A DNA stretch of 64,000 nt from the NCBI GenBank assembly GCA_002383375.1, contig DFYR01000040.1, forward strand, positions 11,251 to 75,250. The letters are read 5' to 3'. Below, piece after piece: positions 9,065 through 16,229 of this stretch. The translations under genes and the position numbers were made by a program. The notes under the pieces were generated by a model. The model saw only the letters and a list, made by a program, of their open reading frames with translations. It had not been told where the DNA came from and made no database searches. The stretch's first letter is position 1; the number at the start of each line of letters is the position of its first letter. The DNA is from Spirochaetaceae bacterium UBA4077. GTDB taxonomy: Bacteria; Spirochaetota; Spirochaetia; Treponematales; Rectinemataceae.

Positions 9065-10510
9065 TTAGTCGGTTTCGGTCTTTTGGGACGTTGTGCGATA
9101 TCGTAGGTTTTTAATACTGAGAGAGCGCAGAATTTTCCCAAGCCGCTCCAAGAAAAACTTGGCAGGGCTGAAGCCGGCGCTCAGCTGGTTCAGCCTTGCC
9201 AATCGGTTGTACGCCGCTGTATCTGAGGAGGCATAGGCTGTCCGCCTGTCTTCTGCTGCCTCATCTGAAAAGGCGGAGCTTGCCAAACCTGAGCCATACA
9301 CTTCTTTCTCCACTTCCGCGACGATGGGAAGGGCCCTGTCTTTAGCCGCATCGAAGCAAGCCTCGAGGCGGAGGGCGTATTCCCGGGGAGTTTCGGTCAC
9401 TGCGCGGGGAGCGCCGCCGGCGCGGCCTGCGGCCAGTACGCGGCGGTAGGCTTCCAGGGCGGGACTCAGGCCGCGCCGGCGCCTTAGGCGCCCTAAAAGT
9501 TTTTTAAGAAACCTCCGCAAGGCCTGCCAGAATGCCCGCAGCAGGGCGAACAGCGACCGCCCCTTCGGAGCAGCCGAGCTTGGCCTGGTTTTCCCCGAGA
9601 GGAATTTTATCAACATCGAAACGAGCAGAATCAGGACAGCAACAGCAACGAGGCTCAACACGGCGATGAGAATCCACATAAGCACGGCGGGCATTCCCTG
9701 TTGACCTATTTCCTCGGCCATCTGCACAGCCCCTCCACCAGTATCTGACATTTCGCCAAACCTTGGGGGTCCTTTGCGGGCAAAAAGCCAGACAAGAATA
9801 GCGGCGATTATGTTCACTATGGACAAAGAAAACTCTTTTAGGCTTGAAGCCGCCACCTTGGCAGGCTCTATAAGGGAAGGGATAAGCAGGGCTAGTCCAA
9901 GAGCCCCGAGCACAAAAACACCGGCGGTGGAAGCGATCATCGCCCCCCTGGATCTGCCAGAAAGACCACCTCTTCGGTTTTCGTCCGCATTGGAAGTCCC
10001 TAGCGCAAGAATTCCGAATACGAAGTAAGGAATCGCCAGCCTGGCCGGCAAGGTATTCTCTAGTTTGATGAGCACCGTGAAAAACAGACACAGCATGAAA
10101 AGCAGAATGCCCTCGTCGAAGCGCAGAGCTGTGAATTCGTGCTCGGAGCCTTGTTTCAGGATCCAAAGCCCCCTGAGCCAATAGAGCGCCAATACCCCCA
10201 GGAGGATGAAAAAGGAGAGGCTCGCTGGTTTCCCCAGAGGAAAAAGCGCTGCCACAGCTACCGGGTTCCCTAGTGTTAGCAGGAAGATTAAATAGAACGA
10301 AGCGGCGAAAACCGCCAGATGTACTAGAAAGTAAAAGAAAACCCGCCTGCTTTTCCTGGCGAGGATCCTGTCGGTGCCCAGGGCGATCGCATAGGCAAGG
10401 CTCAAGGGCGCCAGCGGAAGGCTTTGCCCTGCTATCAGAAATAAAAAGGATGAAAGGCAGTGCAGTTTGATCAGCTCCATGGCCGACAGAAAGACGAGGG
10501 ATATTTTCAT
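9065..10510 (-). CDS. DUF4129-like membrane protein
   Basis: A 481-residue membrane protein with about eight hydrophobic segments in the first 330 residues, then a basic linker (RRFLKKLLGRLRRRR) and a soluble C-terminal part with TPREYALRLE and EVEKEVYGSG. That pattern is the DUF4129 domain found beside transglutaminase-like, DUF58 and MoxR genes. The start at 10510 forms an ATGA overlap with the DUF58 gene; a longer in-frame ORF to 10591 would bury itself in that gene. An Ala/Ser-rich stretch (SSAFSDEAAEDRRTAYASSD) interrupts the conserved part. It is last in a five-gene operon. Exact role unknown. Confidence 0.75.
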   Translation of the reverse strand: MKISLVFLSAMELIKLHCLSSFLFLIAGQSLPLAPLSLAYAIALGTDRILARKSRRVFFYFLVHLAVFAASFYLIFLLTLGNPVAVAALFPLGKPASLSFFILLGVLALYWLRGLWILKQGSEHEFTALRFDEGILLFMLCLFFTVLIKLENTLPARLAIPYFVFGILALGTSNADENRRGGLSGRSRGAMIASTAGVFVLGALGLALLIPSLIEPAKVAASSLKEFSLSIVNIIAAILVWLFARKGPPRFGEMSDTGGGAVQMAEEIGQQGMPAVLMWILIAVLSLVAVAVLILLVSMLIKFLSGKTRPSSAAPKGRSLFALLRAFWQALRRFLKKLLGRLRRRRGLSPALEAYRRVLAAGRAGGAPRAVTETPREYALRLEACFDAAKDRALPIVAEVEKEVYGSGLASSAFSDEAAEDRRTAYASSDTAAYNRLARLNQLSAGFSPAKFFLERLGKILRSLSIKNLRYRTTSQKTETD

Positions 10511-11730
10511 AACTCGTCCCTTTTTTGCCCATGCTCCGCTTCGCTGCCGTCTTCGTCGCCGCCAGATCCGAGAAGCTCCTTGAAGCTGCAAGAGCGGTAG
10601 GCATGGCCGGTCTTGTCGGGGCTGTGTTTAGAAAAAACGAAAAAAAGCCGCTCCTGCCTGAAGGGCGAGGGAGGCAGGAATTTTTTGATCGAGTCACCGG
10701 CTTCTCTGGCAATGACCACGAATTCGGCGCCTTGGGGGCTTAAGAGGGGTATCAGCTGGGCTAGAGTCTGGCCGAAGGAAAATTGGCAGCGTGCGAGGAG
10801 CTCCAGGGTCGAGCCCAAATGATCGGGCCCTCTTCCCAGAGGGAGGATCGGGGAAAAACTCCCCAGCGCGCGGTCGGTGGCTACCGAAAAATAGGCGTCG
10901 CTCTCGGCAAAGGCCGACGCCAGGGAGGCGGCGATCTCCAGAGCTCGCTCAAAGCCCTCCCTGTCCTCGGTTTTGGCAAAGCCCGCCCCATCCACCAGGA
11001 TTAAAATCTTTCGCTGGGTGCTGGGTTGAAAAACCTTTTCCTGGAGTTGATTTAGTCGCGCGCTGGCCTTCCAGTGAATCGCCCTGGCCGATCGGTTGCC
11101 AGTGTATTCCCTTGTGCCTTCGTACCAGGCGGGGTCTTCCACGAGTCCTTCGGTCGTTCTGGCGCCGAAATACTCCCGGAAGGGAAGATCCAGGGGGTGG
11201 AGAGGCAGAAGCCGCGGGTAGACGATTATCTCCTGATCCAGGACTATGCGTTTTTCCCTTCGGTAGAGGTTGAGAATATCCCCGGCGCTGAGCTTGGCTG
11301 GGCCAAGGCTGTAGACGCCCCGCCTATCGGCCTTGAAGCGCCAGGTTCCCTGCAGTTTTTCATAGGGAAGGAGGGTGCTCTCGCCCTGGACTCCCTCCTC
11401 CAAAAGAGGAACAAGGGCATCGGGTCTGTCCAGGCTTATCCGAAGCCATACAGGGAGTATCTTGGCGTTGTGTATTTTCGCCTTCAAATCGAATTCTTCT
11501 CCCCTGAAAAGGCGACGGGCACCCAATTCAAATATGATATGTACATTGGCCAGACCCAAGCGCCCGTTTAATCGCAGCGCCATCATTAAAACGAGAGCGA
11601 TGGCAGAAAAACGGGCTAGGGCTTCCGAGGCCTTGGCTGCGGCGAAGAAGGCGACGAGCCCCAGGAATACCAGGGATAAAGGTATGACGAAGTAGCTCGA
11701 AACGCTGTAGTCGCTTTTTTTATATTTCAT
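10507..11730 (-). CDS. DUF58 (vWA-like) protein
   Basis: A 407-residue protein with two N-terminal membrane helices and a DUF58 core. The signature is the stretch around EYTGNRSARAIHWKASARLNQL, followed by a vWA-like fold with ILVDGAG. DUF58 proteins are the usual partner of MoxR ATPases, here 8 nt upstream in the operon, and in Batl/aerotolerance-type clusters they act at the cell envelope. The pairing suggests a chaperone-like complex for an envelope or secreted target, but the target is not visible. Confidence 0.88.
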   Translation of the reverse strand: MKYKKSDYSVSSYFVIPLSLVFLGLVAFFAAAKASEALARFSAIALVLMMALRLNGRLGLANVHIIFELGARRLFRGEEFDLKAKIHNAKILPVWLRISLDRPDALVPLLEEGVQGESTLLPYEKLQGTWRFKADRRGVYSLGPAKLSAGDILNLYRREKRIVLDQEIIVYPRLLPLHPLDLPFREYFGARTTEGLVEDPAWYEGTREYTGNRSARAIHWKASARLNQLQEKVFQPSTQRKILILVDGAGFAKTEDREGFERALEIAASLASAFAESDAYFSVATDRALGSFSPILPLGRGPDHLGSTLELLARCQFSFGQTLAQLIPLLSPQGAEFVVIAREAGDSIKKFLPPSPFRQERLFFVFSKHSPDKTGHAYRSCSFKELLGSGGDEDGSEAEHGQKRDEL

Positions 11731-11738
11731 CGAAACAC

Positions 11739-12668
11739 TTAGACCGGCGACGGCACGGCCAGGGAAGCGACTATCTCGCTTACCACAGCCTCTGCCGTAA
11801 GTCCTTTGGCCCGCTCCTCGTTCCGTACGATAATCCTGTGGGGCAGGACCGATCCGGCTAGTTCCTTTACGTCGTCAGGAAGCACGTAGTTTCGGCCTCG
11901 TACCAATGCGAGGGCTTGGGCCGAGCGCGTCAGTCCCAGAGAGCCCCGGGGGCTGGCTCCATAGCGGACCTTGGGGTGCGTACGCGTGGCACCCACCAGG
12001 TCGGTGATATACTCCCGCACCGGCGCCGAGACGAGGACGTTTTTTCGCTCCTGCTGCAGGGCAAGAATGCGCTCGGGACTGGACACGGCGCTCAGGCTCA
12101 GCATGGGATCCTGGCTTATGAAACGCTCCAGGAGGCTCAGTTCCTCTTCCTTTTTTGGATAGCCGATATGGATCTTCATGAGAAAACGGTCCAGCTGGGC
12201 TTCAGGGAGGGGAAAGGTGCCCTCCAGCTCGATGGGATTCTGTGTGGCTATGACGAAAAAGGGCTTTGGCAGCTCCAGGGTCCGCCCGTCCACCGTCACC
12301 TGCCCTTCACCCATGCTCTCCAATAGGCTCGCCTGGGTTCGGGGGATGGTTCTGTTAATCTCGTCGGCCAAAAGGACATTGGACATGACCGGGCCCGGAT
12401 GGAAGACGAATTCTCCGCTTTTCTGGTTGTAAACCGATAACCCTGTCACGTCGGAAGGCAGGAGATCGGGGGTACACTGGATCCGTTTGAAACTGCCTCC
12501 GATGCTCCTGGCCAGGGCCTTTGCCATGAGGGTCTTGCCCAAACCCGGCACGTCTTCCAGAAGAATATGACCGCCGGCCAGCAGGGCCACGGTCATCAGT
12601 TCGAGGGCTTTGCCCTTGCCGATGATTACCTGGGAAGCATTTTCCACTATCAAAGCGCTTTCGTTCAT
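11739..12668 (-). CDS. MoxR family AAA+ ATPase
   Basis: A 309-residue AAA+ ATPase of the MoxR branch. Walker A PGLGKT lies at residues 41-46 (EDVPGLGKT), Walker B VLLADEINR and sensor I IATQNPIE follow, then FPLPEAQLDRF and the C-terminal lid with SPRGSL. MoxR ATPases assist assembly or activation of vWA-domain partners, here the DUF58 protein next door. It overlaps the upstream deaminase by 4 nt (ATGA), an odd pairing of purine salvage with an envelope chaperone. Confidence 0.93.
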   Translation of the reverse strand: MNESALIVENASQVIIGKGKALELMTVALLAGGHILLEDVPGLGKTLMAKALARSIGGSFKRIQCTPDLLPSDVTGLSVYNQKSGEFVFHPGPVMSNVLLADEINRTIPRTQASLLESMGEGQVTVDGRTLELPKPFFVIATQNPIELEGTFPLPEAQLDRFLMKIHIGYPKKEEELSLLERFISQDPMLSLSAVSSPERILALQQERKNVLVSAPVREYITDLVGATRTHPKVRYGASPRGSLGLTRSAQALALVRGRNYVLPDDVKELAGSVLPHRIIVRNEERAKGLTAEAVVSEIVASLAVPSPV

Positions 12669-14104
12669 TGTTTTCCTTCGAGTCGATGCAGTTTTTCGCC
12701 CTGGATGCGTTCGGCCTCGGCCAGAACCCGGGTGATATCGATAGTCGTGAATTTGCCGCTTTTATACAAGATCTGTCCGTCCACCATGGTGAGGACGATA
12801 TCGCTGGAATCGGCGGCGAAAAACACCGAAACCAGGGGATCGTAATCCGGCCGCATGCGGGGGGAGTCTAGGTTGAAGACTATGATGTCGGCCTTCATGC
12901 CCTCCTCGAGAGTACCGCAGTCCGTCCTGCCCTGGGCTAGGGCTCCGTTCCGGCTGGCTAGTTCCAGAAGCTGGGCTGGCCCTAAGGCCAGGGGATCACC
13001 GGTGAGTCCTTTCTGGAGCAGGGAGGCCAGATTGGCTTCCTTGAGAAGGTTGAGGTTGTTGTTGCTGGCCGCCCCGTCGGTGCCCAGGCATACCCGGATG
13101 CCCCGGTCGATGATTTTCTGTATCGGCGCCATGCCCGAGGCTAGTTTTAGGTTGCTCACAGGGCAGTGGGCTAGGCTTATCCCCCGCTCGGCGAAGATAT
13201 CAAGATCCCTGTCCTCGAGCCAAACCCCGTGGGCTGCTATCGCTGGCACTTCGAAAAGGCCGCAGGAATCGAAAAAAGCAGTAGGCGTGCAACCCCGTTT
13301 AGCCTTGCAGGTTTCGTGTTCGTCCTTTGTCTCGGATAGATGAATCTGGACGCGAAGGCCCTCTCGGCGGCAGAATTCGGCGATTTCCCTTCCGAAGCGC
13401 TCATCGCCGAAGGTGTACTCGGCGTGGACCGCGGCGTCGGGGACGAGGCGTCCGCTTGTATCCGTCCGGGCAGCTTCCATGAGAAACCTGGTGCCTTCGT
13501 ATGCCCTGGAATCGGCAAAACCCTTGCTCTTCGGCGCCGTAGAGTAGCCGTGGGAGAGATTGGCCTTGATGCCGCTCTCGGTAACCGCCTTAGCTATGCC
13601 GGGAGTGAGGAGGTACATATCCGAAAATGAAACCGTGCCTGAGGCCAGCATTTCGGCGATGCCCAATAGGCTACCCCAGTAGCAGTCCTCCTCGGTCAGC
13701 AGGGCTTCGAAGGGAAAAATCCGCTCAAAGAGCCAGGTTTTCAAAGGTAGGCCTTCGCCGTAGCCCCGAAGCAGGGTCATGGGAACATGGCTGTGAAGAT
13801 TGTAGAAACCCGGCAATGCCAGCTTGCCCCGGCCGTCATAGACTTCGGTTGAATTCCCTAGCCGGGCTGTCGGGCTTGAGCCGCCGGAGGTCGTGGCGGC
13901 TCCGACGGTGCTGGCGGTCTTTGGTGCAGGTGGTCGAGCGGTCCTTGCGGGCTGTACCGCAAGAGGCGCCGCCACCCCGCCGCTGGGACTGATCGAAACA
14001 ATCCTATCGTTCTCCACCAGAATGTCCCGGTCCTCCAGCACTTCGCCGGACGCTGCGGCCAGGGCGATGTTTTTAAAGAGAAAGCGCTTCGGTTCCGGGG
14101 GCAT
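12665..14104 (-). CDS. Amidohydrolase, adenosine/SAH/MTA/5'-deoxyadenosine deaminase family
   Basis: A 479-residue metal-dependent deaminase of the S-adenosylhomocysteine/methylthioadenosine/5'-deoxyadenosine type. Metal and catalytic blocks are in order: HSH in YNLHSHVPM, HAEYT, HLSET, AAHGVW and GTDGAASNNN. It would turn an adenine nucleoside by-product of SAM chemistry into an inosine form, which the phosphorylase next door can cleave. Residues of about 45-80 hold a Pro/Ala/Thr/Ser-rich insertion (PARTARPPAPK, then TTSGGSSPTA) absent from typical members. The gene overlaps pnp upstream by 1 nt and moxR downstream by 4 nt. The natural substrate cannot be decided from sequence. Confidence 0.87.
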   Translation of the reverse strand: MPPEPKRFLFKNIALAAASGEVLEDRDILVENDRIVSISPSGGVAAPLAVQPARTARPPAPKTASTVGAATTSGGSSPTARLGNSTEVYDGRGKLALPGFYNLHSHVPMTLLRGYGEGLPLKTWLFERIFPFEALLTEEDCYWGSLLGIAEMLASGTVSFSDMYLLTPGIAKAVTESGIKANLSHGYSTAPKSKGFADSRAYEGTRFLMEAARTDTSGRLVPDAAVHAEYTFGDERFGREIAEFCRREGLRVQIHLSETKDEHETCKAKRGCTPTAFFDSCGLFEVPAIAAHGVWLEDRDLDIFAERGISLAHCPVSNLKLASGMAPIQKIIDRGIRVCLGTDGAASNNNLNLLKEANLASLLQKGLTGDPLALGPAQLLELASRNGALAQGRTDCGTLEEGMKADIIVFNLDSPRMRPDYDPLVSVFFAADSSDIVLTMVDGQILYKSGKFTTIDITRVLAEAERIQGEKLHRLEGKQ

Positions 14105-14934
14105 CAGAGCGCTCTCAGGATAGCCCCGATCAGGGCTTTCAGCCTGCCCGAGGCTTCCCCGGCAGCCAGGGATACCTCTTCGCCCGAGAGTTTTTCCAGC
14201 CCGATGCCCGCCGCCATGTTGGTGATGAGGGAGAGGCCCAGGATATCCATGCCGCAGTGGGCAGCGGTGAGCGCTTCGGTGACCGTGGACATGCCCACAG
14301 CATCTCCGCCCAGGATCCTGGCGGCCCTTATTTCCGCCGGGGTTTCGAACTGGGGTCCACCGAAATAGAAATACACCCCCTCCCGAACCCTATCCTTCAG
14401 GCCGAGGGTCTCCGCCTGGGCTAGGGCGAGGGATCGCAGGGCAGGGCTGTACATGCCGGTAACATCGAAGAAGCGGGGGCCGAATTCCGGAATATTGGAA
14501 CCTCGCATGGGACTGCCCAAGGCGAATTTGATGTGATCTCGTATGATCATTATATCGCCCACCCGGTAGCTTTCATTCACCGCCCCGGCGGCGTTGGTGA
14601 GGATGGTCCGCTTTACGCCCAAGAGCTTGAGCACCCGCATTGGGGCGGCCAACTCCTCGAAGGCGTAGCCTTCGTAGTAGTGGAAGCGCCCTGACATGCA
14701 GGCAATGAATTTCCCCTCCAGGGTACCGAACACAAATTTTCCCGCATGTGACTCCACGGTGGAGACCAAAAAATTGGGGATGTCCCTGTAGTCAACCTCT
14801 ACTGGATTTTCGATTCCCTCGGCGAGGGATCCCAGGGATGAGCCCAGGACCAGGGCGGTTTCGGGGTTCTGGGGCAGCTTCTCCAGAATATAGTCAGCGC
14901 TCTTTTTGTAATAACCGATAGAATATGGTGACAT
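14104..14934 (-). CDS. Purine nucleoside phosphorylase (trimeric type)
   Basis: A 276-residue cytoplasmic phosphorylase that splits purine nucleosides with phosphate. Hallmarks are LGSSLGSLAEGI near the start, the phosphate-site SGRFHYYEGY, TNAAGAVN, the base-site GGPQFETPAEIRA and GMSTVTEALTA. Length is normal for the family. It heads a minus-strand operon with the deaminase (1-nt overlap), which makes a salvage pair: deamination to an inosine-type nucleoside, then phosphorolysis. The ATG at 14934 follows an AGGAGAAGG ribosome site. Confidence 0.92.
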   Translation of the reverse strand: MSPYSIGYYKKSADYILEKLPQNPETALVLGSSLGSLAEGIENPVEVDYRDIPNFLVSTVESHAGKFVFGTLEGKFIACMSGRFHYYEGYAFEELAAPMRVLKLLGVKRTILTNAAGAVNESYRVGDIMIIRDHIKFALGSPMRGSNIPEFGPRFFDVTGMYSPALRSLALAQAETLGLKDRVREGVYFYFGGPQFETPAEIRAARILGGDAVGMSTVTEALTAAHCGMDILGLSLITNMAAGIGLEKLSGEEVSLAAGEASGRLKALIGAILRAL

Positions 14935-15103
14935 GGGCCTTCTCCTCGACGTTGCGGATATTCTACACCAGCCGAGGATCTTATTCCAACCATAACTTTT
15001 AGGGATGACCGATGCTCATGTATTGGAAGAAAGCTGCTTTCTATCGCCTGTTGCCCGAAACGCGATTCAAGACCTATACTGACCATAGGGAGAATTATTA
15101 ATT

Positions 15104-16204
15104 ATGACAGCCCTCGGCTCTATTACCCATGAAAAAAAAGCTACTATCATGGTGGTGGACGACACCCAGGAAAATCTTGTGCTCCTGGCCACCATACTTC
15201 AGCCCGAAGGCTATAAGGTGATGACACTTCCGGACGGCAAGATGGCCGTGGATGCGGCGCGGCTGCGGAATCCAGACCTGATCCTGATGGATATCATGAT
15301 GCCCAAGATGGATGGATATACGGCTTGCGGTATACTCAAAGCTGATCCTAAAACAGCCTCTATACCGATCATCTTTTTAAGCGCCCTTTCGGATCCGGCG
15401 GATAAAATAAAGGCCTTTGAAAAGGGCGCAGTGGACTACATCACTAAACCTTTCAATGTCATGGAAGTGCGGGCGCGGGTAGGCGTACACCTTGAACTGA
15501 AGTTCCTGCGCGCGGAATTGGAGTCGCACAACGCGCAGCTCGAAGAAAAAGTGAGGCAGCAGGTGGAAGAACTCTCCCAAGGCCACCTTTCGCTTATAAC
15601 CACCATGACCAAGCTTGCCACGGTGAGAGACACCGAAACGGGGGAGCATATCGAGCGCACGCGGCGGCTTTGCCGCCTGATGGCTCAGCTTTTAAGCAAA
15701 GAGCCAGAGTTTTCCTCGGTGGTGAACCAGGGCTTTATAGAAAACATCTACAACGCCAGCCCTTTGCACGATATCGGCAAGGTAGCCATCAGCGATGCGA
15801 TTTTACGCAAGGATGACGAACTTACGCCGGAAGAATACGAACGCATGAAGCAGCACACGGTAATAGGCGCCGAGTACCTCGCCCAGGCTTTGGCCAAGTC
15901 GCCCAAGAATAGCTACCTGAAGATGGGCATGGAGATAGCCGGCAACCATCATGAGCATTGGGACGGCTCGGGATATCCTGCCGCCATCAGCGGCCGGGAT
16001 ATCCCTTTAAGCGCAAGGATCATGAGTCTATTGGATGTCTACGACGCGCTCAGGTCCCAGCGCGTATACAAGAACGCCATTGATCACGAAGAGGTTGTCG
16101 CCATGATAGCAGAACAGCGAGGTATAAGTTTCGACCCGGCGATAGTGGACATTTTTTTGGAGCATCACCGAGAATTCGAAACTACCCGCGACGCCAGCGA
16201 TTAA
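15104..16204 (+). CDS. Response regulator with HD-GYP domain (c-di-GMP phosphodiesterase)
   Basis: A 366-residue cytoplasmic regulator. Residues 13-130 form a receiver domain with acidic pair D19/D20 and phospho-acceptor D63 in LMDIMMPKMDG. A short coiled coil (about 140-165) joins it to an HD-GYP domain with HDIGK and the full HHEHWDGSGYP signature, so it should hydrolyse cyclic di-GMP under control of a histidine kinase. It has no kinase partner in the same orientation; the hybrid kinase at 16230 converges on it 26 nt away and is a candidate partner. The ribosome site AGGGAG is rather far (about 12 nt) from the ATG. Confidence 0.93.
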   Translation: MTALGSITHEKKATIMVVDDTQENLVLLATILQPEGYKVMTLPDGKMAVDAARLRNPDLILMDIMMPKMDGYTACGILKADPKTASIPIIFLSALSDPADKIKAFEKGAVDYITKPFNVMEVRARVGVHLELKFLRAELESHNAQLEEKVRQQVEELSQGHLSLITTMTKLATVRDTETGEHIERTRRLCRLMAQLLSKEPEFSSVVNQGFIENIYNASPLHDIGKVAISDAILRKDDELTPEEYERMKQHTVIGAEYLAQALAKSPKNSYLKMGMEIAGNHHEHWDGSGYPAAISGRDIPLSARIMSLLDVYDALRSQRVYKNAIDHEEVVAMIAEQRGISFDPAIVDIFLEHHREFETTRDASD

Positions 16205-16229
16205 TCGCACAACGCTAAGTTTATAGTAA

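Noticed and set aside
10510..10591. Longer N-terminus for the DUF4129-like protein
   Set aside because: The extra 27 residues are Arg-rich, lie within the DUF58 gene and would remove the ATGA coupling.
9504..10712. 402-codon minus-strand frame overlapping the DUF4129 and DUF58 genes
   Set aside because: It is in a different frame from both real genes, which are coupled by an ATGA overlap and have clear family motifs.
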